Below are positions 23,920 through 33,423 of a stretch of 64,000 bases of DNA, in pieces. Source of the DNA: Mycobacterium sp. EPa45 (GTDB taxonomy: Bacteria; Actinomycetota; Actinomycetes; Mycobacteriales; Mycobacteriaceae). How positions within the stretch are numbered: the first letter of the stretch is position 1; every line of letters starts with the position of its first letter. The translations under genes were made by a program, and so were the position numbers. The stretch spans positions 2,604,001 through 2,668,000 of the forward strand of contig NZ_CP011773.1 of the NCBI RefSeq assembly GCF_001021385.1. Direction: 5' to 3'. Under the pieces are notes generated by a model. It made no database searches. It saw nothing but the letters and a program-made list of their open reading frames with translations, and was not told the origin of the DNA.

Positions 23920-24329
23920 CGCAGCTACTGCATCGATGGAAGCACCGGCGGGAGCGGCTGCGGACGCGGCCGGTCGCCGATTTCGCGTACCGAGCCGTGG
24001 TCGGCGTCGTCGGACTCGCCGTGCTTACCGTCGGCATCGTCGCCATTCCGTACCCGGGCCCCGGCTGGGCGATCGTGTTCGTCGGCCTGGCGATTCTGGC
24101 CAGCGAGTTCTATTGGGCGCACCGCACCCTGTCGTTCACCAAAGACCGCTATGACAGTGCGATGGGATGGTTCCGCGGGCAGGGTAGGTGGGTCCAGGCC
24201 TTGGGCGCGGTGCTCACCGCCGCGGTGGTGGTCGCCACGCTGTGGCTGTTCGGCGCGGTGGGCTGGTCGGCGGGACTGCTCGGCTTCGACCATCCCGCGT
24301 TGGACAGCCCCATCGGCCTCGGCGCCTGA
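23916..24329 (+). CDS. PGPGW-motif membrane protein (TIGR02611-like)
   Basis: 137 residues from a GTG overlapping the thioesterase stop. A basic N-terminus (HRWKHRRERLRTR) leads into helices with VGLAVLTVGIVAIPYPGPGW, which carries the PGPGW signature, a second segment AIVFVGLAILASEFYWA and a C-terminal pair near 90-120. The family is a small actinobacterial membrane protein of unknown role. Eighty-five bases separate it from thrS, and it may share that transcript. Confidence 0.85.
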   Translation: MTQLLHRWKHRRERLRTRPVADFAYRAVVGVVGLAVLTVGIVAIPYPGPGWAIVFVGLAILASEFYWAHRTLSFTKDRYDSAMGWFRGQGRWVQALGAVLTAAVVVATLWLFGAVGWSAGLLGFDHPALDSPIGLGA

Positions 24330-24414
24330 CCAGCACCCCGATAGCATGGTCGGCGATTCCCGCCGCCCCTGGCGAGAATCGGATTGAGCCCCACTACGCC
24401 GAAAGAGGCCCGCG

Positions 24415-26466
24415 ATGAGCGCCCCCGCACACCCCGCCCCAGCTGCCCCGATCCGGGTGCCTGCCGGGACTACCGCGGGCACGGCGGTGCGCGATGCGGG
24501 TCTGCCGGGCCGCGGTGAACCCGGTGCGATCGTCGTCGTACGCGACGCCGAGGACAAACTGCGCGACCTGAGCTGGACGCCGGACACCGACGTCGAGGTC
24601 ATCCCGGTCGCCGCCGACACCGAGGACGGCCGTAGCGTGATCCGGCACTCGGCCGCCCATGTGCTCGCCCAGGCGGTGCAGGAGCTGTTCCCGCAAGCCA
24701 AGCTCGGCATCGGCCCGCCGATCACCGACGGCTTCTATTACGACTTCGACGTGCCCGAGGCGTTCACGCCCGAAGATCTGGAGAAGCTCGAGAAGCGGAT
24801 GCAGAAGATCGTCAAGGACGGTCAGCTGTTCGCGCGACGGGTATACGAGTCCAAGGACCAGGCCCGCGCCGAGCTCGCGAACGAGCCGTACAAGCTGGAA
24901 CTGGTAGACGACAAGTCCGGCGACGCGGACATCATGGAAGTCGGCGGTGACGAGCTCACCGCCTACGACAACCTCAATCCCCGCACCCGCGAACGGGTTT
25001 GGGGTGATTTGTGCCGCGGGCCGCACATCCCCACGACCCGCTACATCCCGGCGTTCAAGCTGACCCGCAGCTCGGCGGCGTACTGGCGCGGCGACCAGAA
25101 CAATGCCAGCCTGCAACGCATCTACGGGACGGCCTGGGAATCGCAGGAGGCGCTGGACCGCCACCTCGAACTGATCGAGGAGGCGCAGCGCCGCGACCAC
25201 CGCAAGCTCGGGGTGGAGCTGGACCTGTTCAGCTTCCCCGACGAATTGGGTTCGGGCCTACCGGTTTTCCATCCGAAGGGCGGCATCATCCGGCGTGAGC
25301 TGGAGGACTACTCGCGGCGCAAGCATGAGCAGGCCGGCTACGAATTCGTCAACACCCCGCACATCACCAAGGAACAGCTCTACATCACCTCAGGTCACCT
25401 GGAGTGGTACGCCGACGGCATGTTCCCGCCGATGCACATCGACGCCGAGTTCGACGAGGACGGCAAGCTGCGCAAACCGGGGCAGGACTACTACCTCAAG
25501 CCCATGAACTGCCCGATGCACCACCTGATCTACCGGGCCCGGGGCCGGTCCTACCGCGAACTTCCGTTGCGGCTCTTCGAGTTCGGCTCGGTGTACCGCT
25601 ATGAGAAATCCGGTGTGGTGCACGGGCTGACCCGGGTGCGCGGCATGACGCAGGACGATGCGCACATCTACACCACCCGCGAGCAGATGCGCGACGAGCT
25701 CGCCTCGCTGCTGCAGTTCGTGCTCGACCTGCTCGCCGATTACGGCCTGAACGACTTCTACCTGGAGCTGTCGACCAAGAACCCGGAGAAGGCCGTCGGC
25801 TCCGACGAGATGTGGGACGAGGCCACCGAAACACTGCGTGAGGTAGCCGAGGCCTCCGGTCTGCATCTGGTGCCCGATCCCGGGGGAGCGGCGTTCTACG
25901 GGCCCAAGATCTCCGTCCAGGTCAACGACGCACTGGGCCGCAGCTGGCAGATGTCGACCATCCAGCTCGACTTCAACATGCCCGACCGTTTCGAGCTGGA
26001 ATACACCGCGGCCGACGGCACCCGCCAGCGACCGGTGCTGATCCACCGCGCGCTGTTCGGCTCGATCGAGCGGTTCTTCGGAGTGCTCACCGAGCACTAC
26101 GCCGGCGCTTTCCCGGCCTGGCTGGCGCCCGTGCAGGCGGTCGGCGTCCCGGTCGCGGAAGCCCACGTGCCGTACCTGGAAGACGTTGCCGCGGAGCTGA
26201 GGTCACGCCGCGTGCGGGTCGAGGTCGACACCAGCGACGACCGGATGGCCAAGAAGCTTGTGAATCACACCAACCAGAAGGTGCCGTTCATGTTGCTGGC
26301 CGGTGACCGCGACGTGGAGGCCGGCGCCGTGAGCTTCCGGTTCGGAGACCGCACCCAGATCAACGGAGTACCCCGGGGTCAGGCGATCGACACGATCGTG
26401 AAATGGATCGCCGATCGTGAGAATGCCACGCCCACAGCCGAACTGGTGAAGGTCGACGGTGGCTGA
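24415..26466 (+). CDS. thrS: Threonyl-tRNA synthetase
   Basis: 683 residues. It has an N-terminal TGS domain (to about 70), the editing domain with [16 protein letters not shown] (HxxxH zinc motif) and [15 protein letters not shown], and class II motif 2 in [20 protein letters not shown]. The catalytic zinc Cys lies in [14 protein letters not shown]. The C-terminal anticodon-binding domain reads [17 protein letters not shown]. Length is normal. It starts the conserved mycobacterial transcript that continues into HIT, pgsA1, patA and pimA; the HIT start overlaps its last codons by 8 bp. No T-box leader is seen in the upstream 85 bp. Confidence 0.97.
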   Translation: MSAPAHPAPAAPIRVPAGTTAGTAVRDAGLPGRGEPGAIVVVRDAEDKLRDLSWTPDTDVEVIPVAADTEDGRSVIRHSAAHVLAQAVQELFPQAKLGIGPPITDGFYYDFDVPEAFTPEDLEKLEKRMQKIVKDGQLFARRVYESKDQARAELANEPYKLELVDDKSGDADIMEVGGDELTAYDNLNPRTRERVWGDLCRGPHIPTTRYIPAFKLTRSSAAYWRGDQNNASLQRIYGTAWESQEALDRHLELIEEAQRRDHRKLGVELDLFSFPDELGSGLPVFHPKGGIIRRELEDYSRRKHEQAGYEFVNTPHITKEQLYITSGHLEWYADGMFPPMHIDAEFDEDGKLRKPGQDYYLKPMNCPMHHLIYRARGRSYRELPLRLFEFGSVYRYEKSGVVHGLTRVRGMTQDDAHIYTTREQMRDELASLLQFVLDLLADYGLNDFYLELSTKNPEKAVGSDEMWDEATETLREVAEASGLHLVPDPGGAAFYGPKISVQVNDALGRSWQMSTIQLDFNMPDRFELEYTAADGTRQRPVLIHRALFGSIERFFGVLTEHYAGAFPAWLAPVQAVGVPVAEAHVPYLEDVAAELRSRRVRVEVDTSDDRMAKKLVNHTNQKVPFMLLAGDRDVEAGAVSFRFGDRTQINGVPRGQAIDTIVKWIADRENATPTAELVKVDGG

Positions 26467-27022
26467 CGACGCGAAGGCGTACACCGATCGGGGCGCGGGG
26501 GAGCCCGACCGCCTCCAGCGGCTGTGGACACCGCACCGGATGAGCTACATCCTCGATGTGCCCGCACAGAAGTCGGCCGGCGGGTCGGCGGGATCGTCGC
26601 AGCCGTTCACCGACATCCCCACCCTGCCCGACGAGGACGGTTTGGTGGTGGCCCGCGGTGAGCAGGTCTACGTCGTGCTGAATCTTTATCCGTACAACCC
26701 CGGTCACCTGATGGTGGTGCCCTACCGGCGGGTGTCGGAACTGGAGGATCTGTCCACCGACGAGAGCGCGGAGCTGATGGCCTTCACGCAGAAGGCGATT
26801 CGCGTCATCAAGGCGGTGTCGAGCCCGGACGGCTTCAACGTCGGGCTCAACCTCGGCAGGTCGGCAGGCGGATCGTTGGCCGAGCACCTGCACATGCATG
26901 TGGTGCCCCGCTGGGCCGGCGACGCCAACTTCATCACGATCGTCGGTGAAACCAAGGTCATCCCGCAGCTGCTGCGTGACACTCGCAAGCTGCTGGCCGA
27001 CGGGTGGGCTGCGCAGCCGTGA
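26459..27022 (+). CDS. HIT-family nucleotide phosphorylase/hydrolase (Ap4A phosphorylase type)
   Basis: 187 residues from a GTG inside the end of thrS. The histidine triad is [11 protein letters not shown] (HxHxH), preceded by [13 protein letters not shown]. The N-terminal half includes [15 protein letters not shown] and [20 protein letters not shown], the substrate pocket of the Rv2613c-like diadenosine tetraphosphate phosphorylases. Its place between thrS and pgsA1 is the same as in M. tuberculosis, which supports orthology. ThrS can make Ap4A, so the pairing makes sense, although the link is inference. Confidence 0.9.
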   Translation: MADDAKAYTDRGAGEPDRLQRLWTPHRMSYILDVPAQKSAGGSAGSSQPFTDIPTLPDEDGLVVARGEQVYVVLNLYPYNPGHLMVVPYRRVSELEDLSTDESAELMAFTQKAIRVIKAVSSPDGFNVGLNLGRSAGGSLAEHLHMHVVPRWAGDANFITIVGETKVIPQLLRDTRKLLADGWAAQP

Positions 27023-27699
27023 GCGACTTCTACCTGATGACCCGCGCGGCGTACGCCAAGCTGAGCACGCCGGTGGCCAAGGCCGCGCTGAAGGTCGGGT
27101 TGACCCCGGACATGGTGACGATCATCGGCACCGCGGGTTCGGTGCTCGCCGCACTGATCATGTTTCCGATCGGTCAGCTGTGGTGGGGTTCGGTGGCTGT
27201 GTTCGTCTTCGTGCTCGCCGACATGCTCGACGGTGCCATGGCGCGGCAACGGGGCGGCGGCACCCGGTTCGGGGCGGTTCTCGATGCCACGTGCGACCGC
27301 ATCAGCGACGGCGCGATCTTCTGTGGGTTGCTCTGGTGGGTGGTCTTCAGCATGCACAGCTCGTCGTTGGCTGTTGCCACGATGATCTGCCTGGTGACCT
27401 CGCAGGTGATCTCCTACGTCAAGGCCCGCGCCGAGGCCAGCGGGCTCGAGGGCGGCGGTGGACTGATCGAGCGTCCCGAGCGGCTGATCATCGTGCTGGT
27501 CGGCGCCGGATTCTCCGACCTGCCGTTCTTCCCGATTCCGATGGTGTTGCCCATCGCGATGTGGCTGCTGGCGGTGACCAGTCTGGTGACGGTGGGCCAG
27601 CGGGTGCACTCGGTGCGCTCGAGCCCCGGTGCCATGGACAAGATTCCGCCCACCACCGCCCAGCCGGTCGGCGACGAACCCGAGAGCGGCGAGTCGTGA
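27019..27699 (+). CDS. pgsA1: Phosphatidylinositol phosphate synthase (CDP-alcohol phosphotransferase)
   Basis: 226 residues from the GTG overlapping the HIT stop. The CDP-alcohol phosphotransferase signature is complete: ADMLDGAMARQRGGGT then FGAVLDATCDRISD, giving the D-x2-D-G-x2-A-R ... G-x3-D-x3-D pattern. Around six membrane helices are visible. In mycobacteria this enzyme joins CDP-diacylglycerol and inositol-1-phosphate, the first step to phosphatidylinositol and PIMs. Downstream genes supply the acyltransferase and first mannosyltransferase, and the 4-bp overlaps show one operon. Confidence 0.93.
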   Translation: MSDFYLMTRAAYAKLSTPVAKAALKVGLTPDMVTIIGTAGSVLAALIMFPIGQLWWGSVAVFVFVLADMLDGAMARQRGGGTRFGAVLDATCDRISDGAIFCGLLWWVVFSMHSSSLAVATMICLVTSQVISYVKARAEASGLEGGGGLIERPERLIIVLVGAGFSDLPFFPIPMVLPIAMWLLAVTSLVTVGQRVHSVRSSPGAMDKIPPTTAQPVGDEPESGES

Positions 27700-28688
27700 T
27701 CAGCACGCCGGGACAGCTCTGGACAGCCGGCCGTAACCGGCTGCCGCGACCCGAATACCTCAGCGACCTCGGGTATGCGGCGGGCTGGCGGCTGGTTCGC
27801 GCCATGCCGGAGCTGTTCGCGCGCAATGCTTTCGACGCCGGTGCCTGGTATGCGGCGCAGGGCGGTGGTCCCGAGCAACTGCGCAAGAACCTGGCCCGGG
27901 TCATCGGCACCACTCCCGCTGAGGTGCCGAATGCCCTGATTCGTGCTTCGCTGGCCTCCTACGCCCGATACTGGCGGGAGGCATTCCGGTTGCCGACGAT
28001 GGATCACAAGAAGCTGGGCGCCCAGATCGACGAGGCGGTCACCGGCAAGGAACACCTGGAGGCTGCGTTGGCCGCCGGGCGCGGGGCGATTCTCGCGCTG
28101 CCCCACAGTGGCAACTGGGACATGGCCGGAGTCTGGTTGGTTCAGGCAAACGGCACCTTCACCACCGTCGCCGAGCGGCTCAAGCCCGAGTCGCTATACA
28201 AGCGGTTCCTCGACTACCGCGAAAGCCTCGGCTTCGAGGTGCTGCCCCTGACCAGCGGAGCCGCGGAGCCGGCGACATCTGACAAGCGTGAGCGGTCTCC
28301 TTATCCGGTGCTCGTCGAAAGATTGCGGGCCAACCGTGTGGTCTGTCTGATGGCCGAACGCGACCTGAGCCGCTCCGGCGTGCCGGTCGACCTGTTCGGG
28401 GAAGCCACCCGGATGCCGGCCGGTCCGGCCAAGCTGGCCCTGGAGACCGGCGCGGCGCTGCTGCCCGTGCATTCCTGGTTCACCGACGACGGTTGGGTCG
28501 TCGATTTCTACCCCGAGCTGGACTGCTCCAGCGGTGACGTCGGCGTCATCACCCAGGCGCTGGCCGACCGCTTCGGCGCGAACATCGCCGAACACCCCGA
28601 GGATTGGCACATGTTGCAGCCGCAGTGGCTGGCCGACCTGTCCGACGAAAAGCGTGCCCGCCTCGGGGCTGGAGGCGGGCCGGGCTGA
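27696..28688 (+). CDS. patA: PIM acyltransferase (PatA)
   Basis: 330 residues from the GTG overlapping the pgsA1 stop. The LpxL/HtrB-like acyltransferase motif HSGNWDMAGVWL has the catalytic His and the Asp four positions later. CLMAERDLSRSGVPVDLFG and ATRMPAGPAKLALETGAALL are the further conserved blocks. In mycobacteria PatA adds an acyl chain to the mannose of PIM1/PIM2 at the inner membrane. The C-terminus has a short Gly-rich tail. Operon neighbours pgsA1 and pimA confirm the pathway. Confidence 0.93.
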   Translation: MISTPGQLWTAGRNRLPRPEYLSDLGYAAGWRLVRAMPELFARNAFDAGAWYAAQGGGPEQLRKNLARVIGTTPAEVPNALIRASLASYARYWREAFRLPTMDHKKLGAQIDEAVTGKEHLEAALAAGRGAILALPHSGNWDMAGVWLVQANGTFTTVAERLKPESLYKRFLDYRESLGFEVLPLTSGAAEPATSDKRERSPYPVLVERLRANRVVCLMAERDLSRSGVPVDLFGEATRMPAGPAKLALETGAALLPVHSWFTDDGWVVDFYPELDCSSGDVGVITQALADRFGANIAEHPEDWHMLQPQWLADLSDEKRARLGAGGGPG

Positions 28689-29851
28689 TGCGGATCGGGA
28701 TGGTCTGCCCGTACTCGTTCGACGTTCCCGGCGGGGTGCAGTCGCACATCCTGCAGCTGGCCGAGGTGATGCGCGAGCGTGGCCATGACGTCAGTGTGCT
28801 GGCACCGTCATCGCCGCACGTGAAGCTTCCCGACTACGTCGTCTCCGGTGGCAAGGCGGTGCCGATTCCGTACAACGGGTCGGTGGCGCGGCTACGGTTC
28901 GGCCCGGCCACCCACCGCCGGGTCAAGAAGTGGCTCATCGGCGGCGAATTCGATGTGCTGCACCTGCACGAGCCGAATGCGCCCAGCCTGTCGATGCTTG
29001 CCCTACAGGCGGCCGAGGGGCCGATCGTCGCGACGTTTCACACGTCGACCACAAAGTCGTTGACGCTCAGCGTGTTTCAGGGAATCCTGCGGCCGTACCA
29101 CGAGAAGATCGTCGGCCGGATCGCGGTGTCCGACCTGGCTCGCCGCTGGCAGATGGAGGCGCTGGGTTCCGACGCGGTCGAGATCCCCAACGGCGTCGAC
29201 GTGACAGCACTCGCGTCGGCGCCACGACTCGAGGGCTATCCGCGCCCCGGCAAGACGGTGTTGTTCCTCGGCCGGTTCGACGAGCCCCGCAAGGGAATGG
29301 CGGTACTGGTCGGCGCGCTGCCCCGGCTGGTCGAGCAATTCGACGACATCGAGATTCTGATCGTCGGCCGCGGCGATGAGGACAAGCTGCGGGAGGAGTG
29401 CGGCGAGCTCGCCCGCCACCTGAAGTTCCTCGGTCAGGTCGACGACGCCGAGAAAGCGGCCGCGTTGCGCAGCGCCGACGTCTACTGTGCCCCGCACACC
29501 GGGGGCGAGAGCTTCGGCATCGTGCTCGTCGAGGCGATGGCCGCGGGGACCCCGGTGGTGGCCAGCGATCTCGACGCGTTCCGGCGGGTCCTGCTCGACG
29601 GCAAGGCCGGCCGGCTGGTTCCGGTCGACGACTCCGATGCGATGGCCGAGGCGCTGATCGAGGTGCTCGGCGATGACGCCTTGCGCAAACGCTACGTGGC
29701 GGCCGCCGACGTCGCGGTTCGCCGTTACGACTGGCCGGTGGTGGCCGACCAGATCATGCGGGTGTACGAGACCGTTGCGGGCGCCGGCATCAAAGTGCAG
29801 GCGGCCGGTAGTTCGGCGGGCCGTAGCGAAGCGACCCGGGGAAGTAGTTGA
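28688..29851 (+). CDS. pimA: Phosphatidylinositol alpha-mannosyltransferase
   Basis: 387 residues, with the ATG sharing a base with the patA stop. The GT4 fold starts MRIGMVCPYSFDVPGGVQSH, whose GG loop binds GDP-mannose. The acceptor-side His is in TFHTSTTKS. The C-terminal Rossmann domain has VLFLGRFDEPRKGM and the conserved ESFGIVLVEAMAAGTPVVAS (E-x7-E). It transfers the first mannose to the inositol ring, committing PI to PIM synthesis. The tail after about 370 is rich in Ser/Gly and variable. Confidence 0.95.
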   Translation: MRIGMVCPYSFDVPGGVQSHILQLAEVMRERGHDVSVLAPSSPHVKLPDYVVSGGKAVPIPYNGSVARLRFGPATHRRVKKWLIGGEFDVLHLHEPNAPSLSMLALQAAEGPIVATFHTSTTKSLTLSVFQGILRPYHEKIVGRIAVSDLARRWQMEALGSDAVEIPNGVDVTALASAPRLEGYPRPGKTVLFLGRFDEPRKGMAVLVGALPRLVEQFDDIEILIVGRGDEDKLREECGELARHLKFLGQVDDAEKAAALRSADVYCAPHTGGESFGIVLVEAMAAGTPVVASDLDAFRRVLLDGKAGRLVPVDDSDAMAEALIEVLGDDALRKRYVAAADVAVRRYDWPVVADQIMRVYETVAGAGIKVQAAGSSAGRSEATRGSS

Positions 29852-30891
29852 TGCAGCCCCTGCTGTATTGGTCATTGACCGCGCTCCTGATCATCTTTCT
29901 GATGGTCAGCGCGCTGTTGGCCCTCCAAACCGCCAGCCGGCTGGATCGCCTGCACATCCGCTACGACCTGTCCTGGCAAGCGCTCGACGGGGCGCTGGCC
30001 CGGCGGGCGGTGGTGGCTCGCGCGGTCGCCGCCGACACCTACCGCGGGCGCCCCGAAGGCAAGCGGCTCGCGGCGCTGGCCGACGCCGCCGAGCGGGCCC
30101 CCCGCGCCGGCCGCGAAGCCGCGGAGAACGAGCTGTCCGCGGCGCTCGCCATGGTGGATCCGACGTCGATGCCGGTGTCGTTGGTCGCCGAGCTTGCCGA
30201 CGCCGAAGCCCGGGTGCTGCTGGCCCGTCGATTTCACAATGACGCGGTGCGAGACACCCTTGCGCTGCGGGAACGCCGTCCGGTTCGGTGGCTGCGGCTG
30301 GCCGGTACCGCGCCGCTGCCCACCTACTTCGAGATCGCCGAGCGGGCGTCGAACGCTGCCCCGGCAGACTCCGACCGGGTGGACCGGCGGACGTCGGCCC
30401 GGGTGGTCCTGCTCGATGAGCAGGGTCTGGTGCTGCTGTTCTGCGGGTCGGACCCCGCGTTCACAGGCGAGGGTGAGGCGCCGCGCTGGTGGTTCACCGT
30501 CGGCGGTGCGGTGTGGCCGGGGGAGCGATTGGTGGACGCCGCTGTGCGAGAGATCGCCGAGGAAACCGGGCTGCGGGTGGACCCGGCCGCGATGGTGGGG
30601 CCGGTCTGGCACCGCGACAAGCTGATCGACTTCAACGGCACCGTCGTGGCCAGCCAGGAGTTCTACTTCGTGCACCGCACGTCCCGGTTTGAACCGAGCA
30701 CGGCTGGGCGCACCCCCTTGGAACTGCGGTACATTCACGGCCACCGATGGTGCGATTCCGCCACGATCGATCAGCTGGCCGAGAACGGGCAGACGGTGTA
30801 CCCGCTGCAGCTCGGGGAACTGCTCGAGGAGGCAAACCTGCTGGCCGACGGCCGGGGTGGGGCCGACAAGGAGTTGCACCCGATCCACTAA
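29851..30891 (+). CDS. Membrane-anchored Nudix hydrolase
   Basis: 346 residues, starting at an ATG that shares its first base with the pimA stop; GGGGAAG lies upstream. Residues 4-27 form one membrane helix ([20 protein letters not shown]). A helical region follows, rich in Ala and Arg. The Nudix domain is at about 180-340, with the box starting [18 protein letters not shown] and completed by AEETGL. This corresponds to Rv2609c, also next to pimA. The substrate is unknown; a role in clearing nucleotide-sugar or CDP-alcohol by-products is speculation. Confidence 0.9.
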   Translation: MQPLLYWSLTALLIIFLMVSALLALQTASRLDRLHIRYDLSWQALDGALARRAVVARAVAADTYRGRPEGKRLAALADAAERAPRAGREAAENELSAALAMVDPTSMPVSLVAELADAEARVLLARRFHNDAVRDTLALRERRPVRWLRLAGTAPLPTYFEIAERASNAAPADSDRVDRRTSARVVLLDEQGLVLLFCGSDPAFTGEGEAPRWWFTVGGAVWPGERLVDAAVREIAEETGLRVDPAAMVGPVWHRDKLIDFNGTVVASQEFYFVHRTSRFEPSTAGRTPLELRYIHGHRWCDSATIDQLAENGQTVYPLQLGELLEEANLLADGRGGADKELHPIH

Positions 30892-30956
30892 GTGGCGAAA
30901 TATTCAGTTTGGATTCGCCCTTTAGACTGGATCCGTATCAAACGAAGGGACTGACA

Positions 30957-31883
30957 GTGGAAACCGGAGCTACCGCGGCTGGATCCAACGGCTCGGCCAG
31001 CGCGCAGACGGGTACCGCTCGGGTCAAGCGCGGCATGGCGGAGATGCTCAAGGGCGGCGTCATCATGGACGTCGTCACCCCCGAACAGGCACGTATCGCC
31101 GAGGGTGCCGGGGCGGTCGCCGTCATGGCGCTGGAGCGCGTGCCGGCGGACATTCGCGCCCAGGGCGGCGTGGCCCGCATGAGCGACCCAGACCTGATCG
31201 AAGGCATCATCTCCGCGGTCACCATCCCGGTGATGGCCAAGGCGCGGATCGGGCATTTCGTCGAGGCGCAGATCCTGCAGAGCCTCGGAGTGGACTACGT
31301 CGACGAGTCCGAGGTGCTGACCCCGGCCGACTACACCCACCACATCGACAAGTGGAAATTCACCGTGCCGTTCGTCTGCGGTGCGACCAATCTGGGCGAG
31401 GCGCTGCGGCGCATCACCGAGGGCGCGGCGATGATCCGCTCCAAGGGCGAGGCCGGCACCGGCGACGTCTCCAACGCGACCACGCACATGCGGTCGATCG
31501 GCGCGGAGATCCGCCGGCTGACGTCGCTGTCGGAGGACGAACTCTATGTCGCCGCCAAGGACATGCAGGCGCCCTATGACCTCGTTGTCGAGGTGGCCCG
31601 GGCGGGCAAGCTGCCGGTCACGTTGTTCACCGCGGGCGGCATCGCCACGCCCGCGGATGCCGCGATGATGATGCAACTCGGGGCCGAGGGCGTGTTTGTC
31701 GGCTCGGGCATCTTCAAGTCCGGTGACCCCGCGGTACGGGCCGCGGCCATCGTCAAGGCCACCACCTTCTACGACGACCCCGATGTGCTGGCACGGGTGT
31801 CGCGGGGGTTGGGTGAGCCCATGGTCGGAATCAACGTGGAGGAGATCGCGGAGCCGCACCGACTCGCTCAGCGCGGCTGGTAA
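30957..31883 (+). CDS. pdxS: Pyridoxal 5'-phosphate synthase lyase subunit PdxS
   Basis: 308 residues from a GTG with AAGGGA upstream. The barrel starts [20 protein letters not shown], whose Asp begins the active site. The Schiff-base Lys is in [18 protein letters not shown] and the phosphate site in [31 protein letters not shown] marks the second phosphate loop. It forms the PLP synthase complex with PdxT, encoded 0.85 kb downstream beyond tesB, as in M. tuberculosis. The 65-bp gap before it contains TAGACT at 30923, a possible -10 element. Confidence 0.97.
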   Translation: METGATAAGSNGSASAQTGTARVKRGMAEMLKGGVIMDVVTPEQARIAEGAGAVAVMALERVPADIRAQGGVARMSDPDLIEGIISAVTIPVMAKARIGHFVEAQILQSLGVDYVDESEVLTPADYTHHIDKWKFTVPFVCGATNLGEALRRITEGAAMIRSKGEAGTGDVSNATTHMRSIGAEIRRLTSLSEDELYVAAKDMQAPYDLVVEVARAGKLPVTLFTAGGIATPADAAMMMQLGAEGVFVGSGIFKSGDPAVRAAAIVKATTFYDDPDVLARVSRGLGEPMVGINVEEIAEPHRLAQRGW

Positions 31884-31889
31884 TCCACG

Positions 31890-32732
31890 GTGGCAATCGA
31901 AGAGATCCTCGATCTGGAACAGCTCGAGGTCAACATTTACCGCGGCCGGGTTTTCAGCCCCGACTCCGGCTTCCTGCAGCGCACGTTCGGCGGCCACGTC
32001 GCCGGGCAGTCACTGGTCTCTGCGGTGCGCACGGTCGACCCCAAGTTTCAGGTGCACTCGCTGCACGGTTACTTCCTTCGCCCCGGCGACGCCACCGCAC
32101 CGGCGGTGTACCTCGTCGAGGCGCTGCGCGACGGCGGCTCCTTCGTCACCCGGCGGGTCAACGCCGTCCAGCACGGCGAGACCATCTTCTCGATGTCGGC
32201 GTCATTCCAGACCGACCAGAGCGGCATCGAGCACCAGGACGAGATGCCCGCTGCGCCCCCGCCGGACGACCTGCCCGGGTTCATCTCCAAGGGCGGGGTG
32301 TTCGACGACGCGGGTTTCGCCCAGTTCGAGGAATGGGACGTTCGCATCGTGCCGCGCGATCAGGTGGCTCGCCTGCCCGGCAAAGCCTCTCAGCAGCAGG
32401 TGTGGTTCAAACACAAGGACCCGCTGCCCGACGATCCGGTGCTGCACATCTGCGCGCTGGCGTACATGAGCGACCTCACGCTGCTCGGCTCGGCGCAGGT
32501 CAACCATGTCGAGGAACGTAAACACCTGATGGTCGCCTCACTGGATCACGCGATGTGGTTCATGCGACCGTTCCGCGCCGACGAGTGGCTGCTCTACGAC
32601 CAGTCCTCGCCGTCGTCGTGCGGCGGCCGGTCGCTGACTCAGGGCAAGATCTTCAACCAGTACGGCGAGATGGTCGCTGCGGTCATGCAGGAGGGACTGA
32701 CCCGCTACAAGCGCGGATACGCCGGGCCGTGA
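31890..32732 (+). CDS. tesB: Acyl-CoA thioesterase II
   Basis: 280 residues from a GTG six bases after pdxS. The double-hotdog fold is clear: [20 protein letters not shown] with the FGG turn, [15 protein letters not shown], and in the second half [14 protein letters not shown], where the Asp is the catalytic residue of TesB enzymes. [20 protein letters not shown] is the strongly conserved last block. It hydrolyses acyl-CoA chains. The insertion between pdxS and pdxT is conserved in mycobacteria although no metabolic link is obvious. Confidence 0.93.
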   Translation: MAIEEILDLEQLEVNIYRGRVFSPDSGFLQRTFGGHVAGQSLVSAVRTVDPKFQVHSLHGYFLRPGDATAPAVYLVEALRDGGSFVTRRVNAVQHGETIFSMSASFQTDQSGIEHQDEMPAAPPPDDLPGFISKGGVFDDAGFAQFEEWDVRIVPRDQVARLPGKASQQQVWFKHKDPLPDDPVLHICALAYMSDLTLLGSAQVNHVEERKHLMVASLDHAMWFMRPFRADEWLLYDQSSPSSCGGRSLTQGKIFNQYGEMVAAVMQEGLTRYKRGYAGP

Positions 32733-33322
32733 GCGTGCATGTGGGCGTGCTGGCCCTGCAGGGCGACACCCGTGAACACCTGGCAGCCCTGCGCGAGGCC
32801 GGCGCCGAAGCGTCCACCGTGCGTCGCCCGTCCGAACTCGACGCCGTCGACGCCCTGGTCATCCCGGGTGGTGAGTCGACGACGATGAGTCATCTGCTGC
32901 GCGAATTCGACCTGCTGGACCCGCTGCGCAAGCGCCTGGCCGACGGCATGCCCGCCTACGGCTCGTGCGCGGGCATGATCCTGCTGGCCACCGAGATCCT
33001 CGACGCCGGCGCCGAGGGCCGCGAAGCGGTGCCCCTGGGCGGCATCGATATGACCGTGCGGCGCAACGCTTTCGGCCGGCAGGTGGATAGCTTCGAAGGT
33101 GACATCGCTTTCGAAGGGCTAGACGGTCCAGCACACGCGGTGTTCATCCGGGCGCCGTGGGTGGAGCGGGTAGGGCCCGACGTTCAGGTGTTGGCGCGCG
33201 CCGACGACCACATCGTGGCGGTGCGGCAGGGCCGCGTCCTGGCGACCGCGTTTCACCCGGAAATGACTGGTGACAGGCGGGTCCACAAGCTGTTCGTGGA
33301 CGTGGTGGCCCACCGCGCCTAG
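32729..33322 (+). CDS. pdxT: PLP synthase glutaminase subunit PdxT
   Basis: 197 residues from the GTG overlapping the tesB stop. It opens with [21 protein letters not shown] and the oxyanion loop [14 protein letters not shown]. The nucleophile Cys is in [12 protein letters not shown], and the His and Glu of the triad are in [10 protein letters not shown]. It supplies ammonia from glutamine to PdxS. It is the last gene of the thrS-pdxT block; a 100-bp gap separates it from the next cluster. Confidence 0.96.
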   Translation: MSVHVGVLALQGDTREHLAALREAGAEASTVRRPSELDAVDALVIPGGESTTMSHLLREFDLLDPLRKRLADGMPAYGSCAGMILLATEILDAGAEGREAVPLGGIDMTVRRNAFGRQVDSFEGDIAFEGLDGPAHAVFIRAPWVERVGPDVQVLARADDHIVAVRQGRVLATAFHPEMTGDRRVHKLFVDVVAHRA

Positions 33323-33423
33323 CGGCGTGAAAAACTCTGTATTAGAAACCGCCGGTACTGGGTATTACGGCGGACAGTTTCAGGCCGTAATCGGCATGGC
33401 TTCGACCGCGGAGTGGATCAACG

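Noticed and set aside
26722..27609. A 295-codon minus-strand frame over HIT and pgsA1
   Set aside because: His/Arg/Gln-rich antisense shadow of two well-supported genes.
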